A DNA stretch of 64,000 nucleotides from Paracidovorax citrulli (GCF_900100305.1 NZ_FNEY01000012.1:62001-126000), one strand, 5' to 3'; shown: positions 48,374 to 57,067, numbered from the stretch's first letter. Numbers and translations are program-made. The notes: generated by a model from the letters alone, not told the origin.

Positions 48374-48437
48374 GGGGCGTAATCTCCAGGTTGGGCACGA
48401 GCCGTCTCACGGCGGGGATGGGGTAAATGGGGGTCAT
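48366..48437 (-). other. 23-codon reading frame bridging DUF4276 gene and pepN
   Basis: An ATG at 48437 overlaps the DUF4276 stop (ATGA), and the frame ends in a TGA inside the first codons of pepN (48366-48368). The encoded peptide (MTPIYPIPAVRRLV and nine more residues) is not known. It could couple pepN translation to the upstream module or be chance. Confidence 0.25.
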
Positions 48438-49027
48438 TGGACGAGGTTCAGGACTGCGCGGTCGAGGCGCTGGAAGCTCGGCGAATGTTGCGCGAGGTGC
48501 GTCAGGTTCAACTGTGACGCAATTTTTGCCTGATGCGTGGTGGGTTTGTAGGCCATGCCCTTGGGCTGGGCGGTAGACAGCCAGCCTTTGGCGTCTCTTA
48601 CACCCTCCGGGTCGGTCGGAAAGGAGGCCTCAGGCGAGATGGCTGGCAGGGCCAAGCGTGTGGTCGCCTCATCGTAGAGGAACAGCGATTCGAATTCCTT
48701 TACGATAAAACAGGCCTCGAAAGGATGATCAGCTCGGATGCTATGCGCCATGGTCTTTAGGCTCCGCTCTTCATGCTCGACATCGATGCACCACTCGCAA
48801 TCGAAATCTAGAACGCACAGTACGGCTGCGTTTTCCAGAATGGCTGCTTCAAAAAAACGATCGAAGTTCGCCTTGACTTTGGGCAGTTCGCCCCGGCGCT
48901 GCGGTTTCAACACCTGTACGTCGTAGCGGCCATGGTGTTCAAGGATTCGTCGCAGCAGCACTGGGACTGCGCGCTCGTCGCCTTCGCCTTCCACGATGGG
49001 CAGCAGCCTTTGGCGGATCGCGGTCAT
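48434..49027 (-). CDS. DUF4276 protein, TOPRIM-like
   Basis: 197-residue protein of the DUF4276 family, which adopts a TOPRIM-like fold and is found beside AAA ATPases. Seen: the glutamate motif LLPIVEGEGDERAVPVLL (residues 8-25), the acidic pair in AAVLCVLDFDCEWCIDVE, and the family block FIVKEFESLFLYDEA. The C-terminal YKPTTHQAKIASQL and SPSFQRLDRAVL also fit. Together the Glu and DxD resemble the metal site of OLD-type nucleases. The start overlaps the ATPase stop (ATGA at 49024-49027). GC is low: 29 of 60 in line 48661-48720 by hand count, against 41 of 60 in a sampled pepN line (46321-46380). Confidence 0.85.
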   Translation of the reverse strand: MTAIRQRLLPIVEGEGDERAVPVLLRRILEHHGRYDVQVLKPQRRGELPKVKANFDRFFEAAILENAAVLCVLDFDCEWCIDVEHEERSLKTMAHSIRADHPFEACFIVKEFESLFLYDEATTRLALPAISPEASFPTDPEGVRDAKGWLSTAQPKGMAYKPTTHQAKIASQLNLTHLAQHSPSFQRLDRAVLNLVQ

Positions 49028-50253
49028 GGAGCTTCTTCCGGCTGAAGGCCTTCGGCCGCCATGAATTCGCCCAATGTCATGAGACCGCGCTGCACCGCCT
49101 CTCGCTGCGACTCCTTGATGGGGGCGATGTGCGTGACGCCGTCCTGCATTGTGACGATGCGGATGTTGTCTGGCTCAAAATGCTCAATCAATTGCGGACT
49201 GTGCGTGGTGACGACGACCTGCGTTAGCTCCGCCACTTCTTTAAAGGCTTCGGCGAGCATGGAAAGAACTGCCGGATGGACAGTTTGCTCGGGTTCCTCT
49301 ATCACGATCAGGGAGGGCGTGGGCGCCTGGTACAGCGAGAGCAGGATGCCAAAGACTCGCAGCGTGCCGTCAGATAGCTGAGCCGGATCGAATTGCCGCT
49401 CCGTTGCCCCGTTCTTACCGAAGCGGAAAAAGGGAATGAGGTAGCTACCCACGGGCGTGACCGCCACATCCCTGAAATCGGGCAGCACCACACGCATCAT
49501 TTCGTAGATGCGCTCCAGCACCTGACGGCCTTCTTCCGTGCGTTGTGCGGATCGGATGACGGAGACCCAGTTGCTGCCGTCTTCACGCAGGCTCGTATCT
49601 GCGTGCAGGGTAGTGACTTGCCGCAGGATGTTGGGATAGAGCGAGGAAAATCTCCAGCGCAGGATGTGCCGCTCTAGCGGCTTCCCCAATTCATCGAGGC
49701 CGACCATCCTGGTCTCCTCCAGCAGGGCGCCTAGCGCCAAGCGCTGCGTATCTTCGATGGTGAAGGGGGTATTGGGGGAGATGTTTTTCCTCAGGATCTG
49801 GCCCGCTCCATCCCGGGTGAAACCAAGTTCGTACACTTCCCAATCCCATACCTGCTGCGACTCGTCCTGCGGGAAGAGTTCTTCGTGGTGGTAGGCTGCA
49901 TCCTCGCTTGCCACACGGTAGTTGCCATCGGCGGCGCTGTCGATTTTCAACACATAGTGCGCATGCCGATTCGCATTCTTCTTGAAAGACTGCGTGGCAT
50001 GGATACCGATTTCCACCAAACCGGTTATGTCTGCTTCTCCGCTGTGCTGGCGCAGGCGACCAATACCGCCGCGCGCTGCGACGGCATGGTCCAATCCATC
50101 CCGCACGGCATCGCGCAGGAACTCCAGCGTGCGCACGAAGTTGGTCTTGCCCGTCGCGTTGGGGCCTACTAGCACCGTCACACCAGGAGACAGGTCTACG
50201 CCCACGTCTTCCAGACTGAAACAATGGCGTGCCTCCACGCGAGTCAGCTTCAT
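49024..50253 (-). CDS. AAA/SMC-like ATPase of the DUF4276 module
   Basis: 409-residue RecF/OLD-like ABC-type ATPase. Walker A is VLVGPNATGKTNF (Gly30-Thr37). The signature is LSDGTLRVFGILLS (about 293-306), Walker B is SLIVIEEPEQTVHP (about 314), and the switch His is in VVVTTHSPQLIEHF (about 351). The middle (about residues 60-280) is a long insertion with no TOPRIM domain, so the catalytic part would be the separately coded DUF4276 protein. It starts 7 nt after the prfB stop with a weak GAGG, so translation probably depends on prfB. GC is lower than in the neighbours. It fits a split OLD/PARIS-like defence ATPase; that is inference. Confidence 0.87.
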   Translation of the reverse strand: MKLTRVEARHCFSLEDVGVDLSPGVTVLVGPNATGKTNFVRTLEFLRDAVRDGLDHAVAARGGIGRLRQHSGEADITGLVEIGIHATQSFKKNANRHAHYVLKIDSAADGNYRVASEDAAYHHEELFPQDESQQVWDWEVYELGFTRDGAGQILRKNISPNTPFTIEDTQRLALGALLEETRMVGLDELGKPLERHILRWRFSSLYPNILRQVTTLHADTSLREDGSNWVSVIRSAQRTEEGRQVLERIYEMMRVVLPDFRDVAVTPVGSYLIPFFRFGKNGATERQFDPAQLSDGTLRVFGILLSLYQAPTPSLIVIEEPEQTVHPAVLSMLAEAFKEVAELTQVVVTTHSPQLIEHFEPDNIRIVTMQDGVTHIAPIKESQREAVQRGLMTLGEFMAAEGLQPEEAP

Positions 50254-50260
50254 GGTGGCC

Positions 50261-51365
50261 TCAGACGCCCTGCTTGAGGGAAGCTTCGATAAACACGTCG
50301 AGGTCGCCGTCCAGCACCTTCTGGGTGGCGGAGACTTCGACGTTGGTGCGCAGGTCCTTGATGCGGCTGTTGTCGAGCACGTAGCTGCGGATCTGGTGGC
50401 CCCAGCCCACGTCGGTCTTCGTGTCTTCCAGCTTCTGCTGCTCTTCCATGCGCTTGCGCATCTCGAAGTCGTAGAGGCGGGAGCGCAGGCGCTGCCAGGC
50501 GACATCGCGGTTGCTGTGCTGGCTGCGGCCGTCCTGGCACTGCACGACGATGCCGGTCGGGATGTGCGTCAGGCGCACGGCCGAATCGGTCTTGTTGATG
50601 TGCTGCCCGCCCGCGCCCGATGCGCGGAAGGTGTCGGTGCGCACGTCGGCCGGATTGATGTTGATCTCGATCGAGTCGTCGATCTCGGGATAGACGAACA
50701 GCGAGGCGAAGCTCGTGTGGCGGCCGCCGGAGGAATCGAAAGGGCTCTTGCGCACGAGGCGGTGCACGCCGGTTTCCGTGCGCAGCAGGCCGTAGGCGTA
50801 CTCGCCTTCGATCTTGATCGTCGCGCTCTTGATGCCGGCCACGTCGCCCGGGGTCTCGTCTTCCACCGTGGCCTTGAAGCCCTTGCGCTCGGCGTACTTG
50901 AGGTACTGGCGCAGCAGCATGCCGGCCCAGTCGCAGGCCTCGGTGCCGCCGGCGCCGGCCTGGATATCGACGAAGCAGTTCAGCGGATCGGCCTCGTTGC
51001 TGAACATGCGGCGGAACTCCAGCTCCTCGATGAGCGGACGCAGCTTGCCGGCCTCGGCCTCGATGGTGAGCAGGCCGGCCTCGTCGCCTTCTTCCTTGCT
51101 CATCTCATAGAGCTCGGCGTTGTCCGCCAGCTCGCGCGTGAGCTTGTCGAGCGTGACGACCACCGCGGAGAGCGACTTCTGTTCCTTGCCGAGTTCCTGG
51201 GCCTTCTTGGGATCGTTCCAGACGGACGGATCTTCGAGGGAGGCGTTTACCGTGCGCAGGCGTTCGAATTTGGCATCGAAGTCAAAGATACCTCCGTAAC
51301 TCTTGCGTGCGCTGCGAGAGGTCTTCGAGGGTGGTGCCGATGAGGTTGATGCGTTCTGCGTCCAT
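50261..51365 (-). CDS. prfB: peptide chain release factor 2 with programmed +1 frameshift
   Basis: RF2 recognises UGA and UAA stops. The reading frame opens at 51365 ([20 protein letters not shown]) and reaches an in-frame TGA at 51282-51284 after 27 codons. A +1 shift on CTT-TGA-C continues to 50261, giving 367 residues. The second part carries the stop-recognition tripeptide in [11 protein letters not shown] and the GGQ in [16 protein letters not shown], which triggers peptide release. RF2 level thus controls its own synthesis. The AAA ATPase gene follows after 7 nt. Confidence 0.97.
51282..51295 (-). promoter_or_regulatory. prfB programmed frameshift site
   Basis: On the minus strand GGAGG-TAT-CTT-TGA-C: an internal Shine-Dalgarno three nucleotides before the CTT slip codon and a TGA stop followed by C, the arrangement known from E. 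coli prfB. Confidence 0.95.
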
Positions 51366-51383
51366 GGTGTGTCCTGTGTGCGG

Positions 51384-51413
51384 TTCGTATGAAGTAACCG
51401 GCGATTTTGTCAT
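51384..51413 (-). promoter_or_regulatory. possible prfB promoter
   Basis: ATGACA (51413-51408) and TACGAA (51389-51384) are 18 bp apart, 19 nt upstream of the prfB start. The -35 matches consensus at five of six bases; the -10 is weak. The rest of the 282-bp gap (51366-51647) between prfB and the glycosylase gene shows nothing else recognisable. Confidence 0.4.
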
Positions 51414-51647
51414 GGGCGCACGACGGCTTCCGCAATGCCCCCTCCGGACGGCGGAACGGGGCACCGGAAGGCGGTGGCGGGGCGGCTTTTCGCACCATCA
51501 CCAGCGGCGGAGCCGTCGCCGCGGTATCGGCGGCTTCCCACAGCCGGACGTGGTACTGGAGGGTGCGGATGGGCAACCGTTCGCTGCGCGAGGTTCGGAG
51601 GGGCTGGTACGTGCGCCGATTATTGGCATGCGGAGCAGGCCCGGCAG

Positions 51648-52412
51648 TCAAGGCTGGGACAAGGCGGCAGCGCCGAAAAGTTCCTGGCAGCGTTCGCAGT
51701 AGTAAGCGATGCGTGCGGTGCGCCCCAGTTTGCGCTTTTCGAAGGGGATATGGCAGCGCGGGCATTCGGACTGCCGGTGGGCCAGCCAGTGGCGCCGCAG
51801 CACGCCCTGGCGTTTCCACTCCAGGAACTCGAACGCATATTCCCGCGCCTGCGCCACGAGCTCGCGCAGGCGCGTGGCGGGCAGGGCGCCCACGGGCGAG
51901 AGCGGATGCACGCGGATGCGGAAGAGCACCTCGTTCTTGATGATGTTGCCCACGCCCGCGAACACGTCCTGGTCGAGCAGCGCGTCGCAGGCGAGGACTT
52001 CCGGGTGGGCCCGCAGGCGCCTGCGGGCGAGCGCGGCGTCCCAGGCATCGGACATGACGTCCGCGCGCCAGTCATAGGCCCCGTCCAGCGGCCCCTCGAC
52101 CGGCCGGACCGAGCAGGCATAGAAATCGATCGCATGCCCGCCCTCGAAGCCCAGGCTGAGCCGGGCGGGTGCGTCCTTCGGGTCATCGATGCGGAAGGAG
52201 CCGAAGAGGAGGAAATGCACGCGCACCGTGCAGCCGCTGTCCAGCTCGAGCAGGAAGTGCTTTCCCCAGGTGCGCACCGAGACGACGCGGCGGCCGGGCA
52301 GGGCAGCGGTATCGATGGCGGTGGTGTTGCCCGACGCCCGCTCGATCCTGCGGCCCTCGGCCAGCGGACGGGCGGCTTCCTTGAGCAGGACGAGGGATGG
52401 GCCTTCGGGCAT
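51648..52412 (-). CDS. Fpg/Nei-family DNA glycosylase (endonuclease VIII-like)
   Basis: 254-residue base-excision enzyme that removes oxidised pyrimidines and nicks the DNA. It starts MPEGPSLVLLKEAARPLAEG, with the catalytic Pro2 and Glu3 after Met removal. The helix-two-turns-helix region has DVFAGVGNIIKNEVLF, and the C-terminal zinc finger reads CPRCHIPFEKRKLGRT then YYCERCQ (four Cys). The PEGPS start favours Nei over Fpg (PELPE). No promoter was identified with confidence in the 72-nt divergent gap to the aldo/keto reductase gene. Confidence 0.92.
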   Translation of the reverse strand: MPEGPSLVLLKEAARPLAEGRRIERASGNTTAIDTAALPGRRVVSVRTWGKHFLLELDSGCTVRVHFLLFGSFRIDDPKDAPARLSLGFEGGHAIDFYACSVRPVEGPLDGAYDWRADVMSDAWDAALARRRLRAHPEVLACDALLDQDVFAGVGNIIKNEVLFRIRVHPLSPVGALPATRLRELVAQAREYAFEFLEWKRQGVLRRHWLAHRQSECPRCHIPFEKRKLGRTARIAYYCERCQELFGAAALSQP

Positions 52413-52484
52413 GGGGCGGTCTGCGGCGTTCGTGAAAATCCATTATTCTCCCCAGCCACTTTCGCAGCTTGTAGGCCTTATTCC

Positions 52485-53546
52485 ATGCAAAAAGTCACGT
52501 TGGGCGCGAGCGCGCTCCAGGTCTCTCCCATCTGCCTCGGAACCATGACCTTCGGCGAGCAGGTGGGTGAAGCCGACGCCCATGCCATCCTCGACCGCTC
52601 GCTGGCGGCCGGCATCGACTTCATCGACACGGCCGAGATGTACGCCGTGCCGGCGCGTGCCGAAACCTATGGCGCGACCGAATCCATCATCGGCCGCTGG
52701 TTCGCGAAGAACCCGGGCGTCCGTAGCAAGGTCGTGCTCGCCACCAAGGTGGCCGGCCCTTCGCGCGGCATGCCCTGGGTGCGCGAAGGCAAGGGGATGA
52801 CGGCGGCCGACATCCAGGCCTCCTGCGAGGGCAGCCTGCGCCGCCTGCAGACGGACGTGATCGACCTCTACCAGATCCACTGGCCCGAGCGCCACGTGCC
52901 CGCGTTCGGCACCCTGTACTACGACCCGCAGAAGGAAACCTCGGCGACGCCCATCCGGGAACAGCTCGAAGCCCTCGCAAAGCTGGTGCAGGCCGGCAAG
53001 GTGCGCTACGTGGGCCTGTCCAACGAGACGCCCTACGGCGTGCACGAGTTCGTGCGTCTGGCCGAGGCGCACGGCCTGCCGCGCGTGGCGACGGTGCAGA
53101 ACCCGTACTGCCTGATCAACCGCACCTGGGACAACGCGATGGACGAAACCTGCCATCGCCTGGGCGTGTCGCTGCTGGCCTATTCGCCGCTGGGCTTCGG
53201 CCTGCTGACCGGAAAGTACGACCAGCACGCACCGACCGACCCGGGTGCGCCGCAGGGTGCGCGCATCGCCCGCTACGAGTCGGTGCGCAAGCAGCGCTGG
53301 GGCCGGCCCGAGGCGCTGGCCGCCGCGCGCCGCTACAACCAGCTCGCCCGCGACAACGGCCTGACGCCCACGCAGATGGCGCTGGCCTTCTGCTACCGCA
53401 ACTGGCGGGTGGCCAGCACCATCATCGGCGTGACCTCCCTGGCCCAGCTGGAGGAGGACATCGCCGCCTGGAACACGCAGCTTTCGCCCGAACTGCTGGC
53501 GGCCATCGACGCGATCCGCTGGGACATCCGGGACCCCGCGCTGTGA
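52485..53546 (+). CDS. aldo/keto reductase (Tas-like)
   Basis: 353-residue NADPH-dependent aldo/keto reductase of the Tas/YajO group. The catalytic tetrad lies in GIDFIDTAEMYAVP (Asp48, Tyr53), VVLATKVAGPSRGMPWVREG (Lys) and DVIDLYQIHWPER (His). The C-terminal cofactor region contains STIIGVTSLAQLEEDI. Its long insert (about residues 85-100) is typical of Tas. The stop overlaps the GTG start of the next gene. The physiological substrate is unknown. Confidence 0.92.
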   Translation: MQKVTLGASALQVSPICLGTMTFGEQVGEADAHAILDRSLAAGIDFIDTAEMYAVPARAETYGATESIIGRWFAKNPGVRSKVVLATKVAGPSRGMPWVREGKGMTAADIQASCEGSLRRLQTDVIDLYQIHWPERHVPAFGTLYYDPQKETSATPIREQLEALAKLVQAGKVRYVGLSNETPYGVHEFVRLAEAHGLPRVATVQNPYCLINRTWDNAMDETCHRLGVSLLAYSPLGFGLLTGKYDQHAPTDPGAPQGARIARYESVRKQRWGRPEALAAARRYNQLARDNGLTPTQMALAFCYRNWRVASTIIGVTSLAQLEEDIAAWNTQLSPELLAAIDAIRWDIRDPAL

Positions 53547-54046
53547 GCCGCAAGGACCGGGCCGCCGCCCACGTCGGCGAGACGCCGGCCACGCAGTTCC
53601 TGCGCCGCCACGGCGTGGCGTTCACCGAGCACCCGTACGAGTACGTGGAGCACGGCGGCACGGCCGAGTCGGCGCGGCAACTGGGGCTGGACGAGCATAT
53701 GGTCGTCAAGACGCTGGTGATGCAGGACCAGGACGCCCGCCCGCTGATCGTGCTCATGCACGGCGACCGCAAGGTCTCCACCAAGAACCTGGCGCGCCAG
53801 ATCGGCGCCAAGTCGGTGGAGCCATGCAAGCCGGAGGTGGCGAACCGCCACAGCGGCTACCTCGTCGGCGGTACCTCGCCCTTCGGCACGCGGCGCGAGA
53901 TGCCGGTGTACGTGGAGGAGACCATCCTGGAGCTCCCGCGCATCGCCATCAATGGCGGGCGCCGCGGCTTCCTGGTGCAGCTCGATCCCGCGGTCTGCGT
54001 GCAGACCCTGGGCGCCCGGACCGTGCAGTGCGCGCTGGCAGAATAG
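53543..54046 (+). CDS. ybaK: Cys-tRNA(Pro)/Cys-tRNA(Cys) deacylase (YbaK/EbsC)
   Basis: 167-residue editing-domain protein that hydrolyses mischarged Cys-tRNA(Pro). Family marks are [29 protein letters not shown], the lysine-containing [12 protein letters not shown] and [20 protein letters not shown]. The length matches YbaK (about 160) rather than the ProRS insertion domain. It begins with GTG at 53543, overlapping the aldo/keto reductase stop (GTGA). Confidence 0.93.
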   Translation: MSRKDRAAAHVGETPATQFLRRHGVAFTEHPYEYVEHGGTAESARQLGLDEHMVVKTLVMQDQDARPLIVLMHGDRKVSTKNLARQIGAKSVEPCKPEVANRHSGYLVGGTSPFGTRREMPVYVEETILELPRIAINGGRRGFLVQLDPAVCVQTLGARTVQCALAE

Positions 54047-54101
54047 CCGGCCCGTGCGCGGCGGCCGACGCCGCGCTCCGCTCCACCACAAGGACACGAT
54101 C

Positions 54102-54734
54102 TTGACCGCCGCCTATTCCCTCCTGGCCACGCTCGCCGCCTACCTGCTGGGCTCGCTCTCCTTCGCCGTCATCGTGAGCCGCGCGATGGGGCTCAGCGAT
54201 CCGCGCACCTACGGGAGCAAGAACCCGGGCGCCACCAACGTGCTGCGTTCGGGCAGCAAGGCGGCCGCGGTGGTGACGCTGCTGTTCGACGCGCTCAAGG
54301 GCTGGCTGCCGGTGGTGCTGGCCCAGGCGTTCGGTCCCCGCTACGGGCTGGGAGAGGGGACGGTCGCGCTCGTGGGGCTGGCCGCTTTCCTGGGGCATCT
54401 CTGGCCGGTGTTCTTCCGCTTCGAAGGAGGCAAGGGCGTCGCGACGGCCCTGGGCGTGCTGATGGGCGTGAGCGTGTGGCTGGGCCTGGCCACGCTGCTC
54501 ACCTGGATCATCATCGCGTTCTTCTTCCGCTATTCGTCGCTGGCCTCTCTGGTGGCCGCGGTCTTCGCGCCGCTCTACTACGTGCTCGGCGGCGGCGTGG
54601 CCTGGTATGCCGAGCCGCCGGTGGGCGTGGCCATCACCGCCATGTCGGCGCTGCTGGTCTGGCGCCACCGCGAGAACATCCGCCGCCTCGTCGCCGGCAC
54701 CGAATCGCGCCTGGGTAGGAAGAACAAGTCCTGA
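54102..54734 (+). CDS. plsY: glycerol-3-phosphate acyltransferase PlsY
   Basis: 210-residue inner-membrane enzyme that transfers an acyl group from acyl-phosphate to glycerol-3-phosphate, the first step of phospholipid synthesis. Five hydrophobic helices are visible. The active-site loops are [19 protein letters not shown] and [20 protein letters not shown]. The start is TTG at 54102 with AAGGA 7 nt upstream; no ATG precedes the first membrane helix in a plausible place. It ends one base before the stop of the convergent HD-domain gene. Confidence 0.95.
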   Translation: MTAAYSLLATLAAYLLGSLSFAVIVSRAMGLSDPRTYGSKNPGATNVLRSGSKAAAVVTLLFDALKGWLPVVLAQAFGPRYGLGEGTVALVGLAAFLGHLWPVFFRFEGGKGVATALGVLMGVSVWLGLATLLTWIIIAFFFRYSSLASLVAAVFAPLYYVLGGGVAWYAEPPVGVAITAMSALLVWRHRENIRRLVAGTESRLGRKNKS

Positions 54735-55784
54735 TCAGCGCGGTGCGCCGGGGGCGCCCACCAGCCCCACGATGCCGCGGTACTGGCGGGCGGCATAGAG
54801 CCCGAGGCGCACCAGCAGGCGGTGGTCCAGTTCCACCTGCACGGCCGAGCGCGCCAGGGCCGACTGGATGCGCGGGCGTCCCGTGGCGGTCTGGTGCAGC
54901 GCGGGCTGGCGCCTCTGCTCTCCCTGGCGGTCGATCACGCTGGCCACCAGCGGAGAGTTGATCTTCTCGCTGCGGCGCAGCACCAGCGCGGTCTCGCCGT
55001 TGTCCAGCCGCACGAACGTGCCCGGCGGGCACAGCCCGACGGAGCGCACGAGCGCATACGTGACCTCGTCGCGGCGCTCGTCGTCGTGGCCCACGATGGC
55101 GCGCACCGAATCCGTGGCGCTGCGCCCCGCCCGGGACTTGCGGGGGCTGATCATGGCCGCGTAGCGGTCGATCGTGCCCAGGATGCGGGTGAGCCGCCGT
55201 GCCGCCGGCAACGTGGAGAGCGATCCCGCATCCCCCTCGGCGAGCGGCGCATGGTGGTGTCCCACCACCTCGAGCCACAGCGTGTCGCCGATGCCCAGCT
55301 GCTCCAGCAGGATCCGGCTGCGCCGGGGATGTTCGTCGATGGCTTTCTGCTGGGTGGCCGACGGGCGCTCCCGCTGGTTGGCCAGTTCGTCCTGCAGCGC
55401 CGTCATGCCGATGTTCATCGTCATGGCCGCGCGCACCAGGCTGTCGCGTTCGGCGGGCGGCAGCTTCAGCTCGTGCGCGAGGATGTGGCAGAGCGTTCCG
55501 CAGACCAGCGCGTGCGAGGCGCTGTAGCCCACGCTGGAGGTGGCCGCGAGCTGGAACATCAGGTAGAGCGCCGCATCCGTGTCGTGTGCGACGAGGTCCT
55601 GCAGCCAGGCGTCGCACTGGCGCATCTTGGCGGCGAAGCCCACCACGCTGCCGGGCCGCGAGAGCAGGACGGACAGCGCGGATTCCAGGTCGGACCACAG
55701 GCCGAGCAGGTCCTCGTATTCGCTGTCGGGGCCCTCCGCATGCAGCGCCGCGGGGCGGGATGACGAAGGCGGCGGAAAGGGCAT
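54735..55784 (-). CDS. degenerate HD-domain (HD-GYP-like) protein
   Basis: 349-residue protein with an HD-GYP-like helical core at residues 70-210 and a C-terminal beta-rich part (GTFVRLDNGETALVLRRSEK) as in HD-GYP proteins. The first His (SASHALVCGTL, His91) and the later His cluster (EHPRRS, His152; VVGHHHAPLAEG, 176-178) are kept. The central HD of the usual HDIGK motif is MN in MTMNIGMTAL (121-130). A metal-dependent phosphodiesterase activity is therefore doubtful, and it may be a sensor. It lies directly downstream of the retropepsin-like gene and converges on plsY. Confidence 0.8.
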   Translation of the reverse strand: MPFPPPSSSRPAALHAEGPDSEYEDLLGLWSDLESALSVLLSRPGSVVGFAAKMRQCDAWLQDLVAHDTDAALYLMFQLAATSSVGYSASHALVCGTLCHILAHELKLPPAERDSLVRAAMTMNIGMTALQDELANQRERPSATQQKAIDEHPRRSRILLEQLGIGDTLWLEVVGHHHAPLAEGDAGSLSTLPAARRLTRILGTIDRYAAMISPRKSRAGRSATDSVRAIVGHDDERRDEVTYALVRSVGLCPPGTFVRLDNGETALVLRRSEKINSPLVASVIDRQGEQRRQPALHQTATGRPRIQSALARSAVQVELDHRLLVRLGLYAARQYRGIVGLVGAPGAPR

Positions 55785-55798
55785 GGCGTTAACAGGCC

Positions 55799-56488
55799 CT
55801 AGTGCCGCTTTTCCAGCACCAGCCGGTCGCCCGACCGGCTCATCTGGAATTCGTTGAGGGCGCTGTTGCCCAGCAGCACGTAGGGCATGCCCTGCGGCGT
55901 GACGATGGCGTCCACGCCGAACAGTTCCACGTCGCCCAGCCGCAGGGAGTCGAGCCGCAGGCGCCAGCCGCGGGCCGTGCCGTTGGCGGTGCCTATCGCC
56001 ACGGGCTGGCCGCCGCGGTAGTCCAGGCCCAGGCGATCGGCATCGGGCTGGCCGATGGCCACCGTGCTCGCGCCCGTGTCCACGAGGTACTGCATGCTGC
56101 GGCCATTGACCGTGCCGGTGCCCATGAAATGCCCGCGGCCGTCGGCGATGAGCACCACGGTGCGCCCCGTGCCCGCGCCCCGGCTGCCGACGCTCACCGG
56201 CGCCTCGCCCAGCCGGACGGTGCGGCGTCCGGCGGAAGTTTCCAGCACGGCATCGTCGCCGCCGACGGACACCACCTTCACGCCGCCGAGCGATTCGCCC
56301 GCGGCCAGCGCGCGGGGCGCTCCGCCATCCACCACCAGCAGTGCCTTGGCGCCCAGGATGCCCGTGAGCGCGATCGTCTGGGACGCGGCCGGCAGCGGCG
56401 CGAGCCATGCCAGCGCGCAGGCGACGGCGCACGCCCGCACCATGCGCGGCGCCAGGGCCTGGGCGGGGGCGTCGGGCAGGGGGAACAT
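55799..56488 (-). CDS. retropepsin-like aspartic protease, exported
   Basis: 229-residue protein of the TIGR02281-type retropepsin-like family. A signal peptide or anchor covers residues 16-37 (MVRACAVACALAWLAPLPAA). A small beta domain follows, then the protease domain with active-site DTGAS at 137-141 and the flap region GNSALNEFQMSRSGDRLVLE. As a single-Asp unit it must dimerise to be active. ATG at 56488 is used; an internal ATG at residue 16 would also preserve the export signal. Followed by the HD-domain gene after 14 nt. Confidence 0.88.
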   Translation of the reverse strand: MFPLPDAPAQALAPRMVRACAVACALAWLAPLPAASQTIALTGILGAKALLVVDGGAPRALAAGESLGGVKVVSVGGDDAVLETSAGRRTVRLGEAPVSVGSRGAGTGRTVVLIADGRGHFMGTGTVNGRSMQYLVDTGASTVAIGQPDADRLGLDYRGGQPVAIGTANGTARGWRLRLDSLRLGDVELFGVDAIVTPQGMPYVLLGNSALNEFQMSRSGDRLVLEKRH

Positions 56489-56515
56489 GGCGAGCGGACA
56501 GGCGGCGGGCGCCCG

Positions 56516-57001
56516 TCAGTCGCGGAAGTTGTCGAAGGACAGCGGCACGTCGGTGATGTCCTTGCGGATCAGCGCCATGACGGCCTGCAGGTCGTCGCGC
56601 TTGGCGCCGGTCACGCGCACTTTCTCTTCCTGGATCGCGGCCTGCACCTTGATCTTGCTCTCCTTGACGAGCTTCTGGATCTTCTTGGCCAGCTCGCTCT
56701 CGATGCCGTTGCGCACCTTGATGACCTGCTTGACCTTGTCGCCGCCGATCTTCTGCACGTCGCCCTTGTCGAGGAAGCGGACGTCCACGTTGCGCTTGGT
56801 GAGCTTGTTGCGCAGGATGTCCTCGACCTGCTGCAGCTGGAACTCGGCATCGCCGAAGAGGGTGATTTCCTTGTCCTTGATCTCGATGGCGGCGGAGGTG
56901 CCCTTGAAATCGAAGCGGGTGCCGATTTCCTTGGCCGAGTTCTCCACGGCGTTCTTCACTTCCACGAGGTTGGCTTCACAGACGGTATCAAAAGAAGGCA
57001 T
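56516..57001 (-). CDS. YajQ-family nucleotide-binding protein
   Basis: 161-residue cytoplasmic protein of the YajQ/DUF520 family with two ferredoxin-like domains. Members bind nucleotides, and one Xanthomonas member binds c-di-GMP. It begins [20 protein letters not shown] and has [20 protein letters not shown] and [20 protein letters not shown] (here KVQAAIQ). The length is exact. Divergent from murB with 66 nt between. Confidence 0.95.
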   Translation of the reverse strand: MPSFDTVCEANLVEVKNAVENSAKEIGTRFDFKGTSAAIEIKDKEITLFGDAEFQLQQVEDILRNKLTKRNVDVRFLDKGDVQKIGGDKVKQVIKVRNGIESELAKKIQKLVKESKIKVQAAIQEEKVRVTGAKRDDLQAVMALIRKDITDVPLSFDNFRD

Positions 57002-57067
57002 GGCTTCGCTCTCGGTATCTCGGGTGGGGGGCCTCGCCGGCGAGGCCCGAATGCGACAATCCGGTGG

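Noticed and set aside
45587-48382. 931-codon plus-strand open frame
   Set aside because: Antisense to pepN, which has GAMEN and HEYFH motifs.
48434-50253. Toxin-antitoxin pair
   Set aside because: Sizes (409 and 197 residues), the full ATPase motif set and the TOPRIM-like residues do not fit known toxin-antitoxin families; a nuclease-type defence module fits better.
50261-51163. RF2 called as a 300-residue protein starting at an internal codon
   Set aside because: The upstream frame and the CTT-TGA-C shift site give the full 367-residue RF2.
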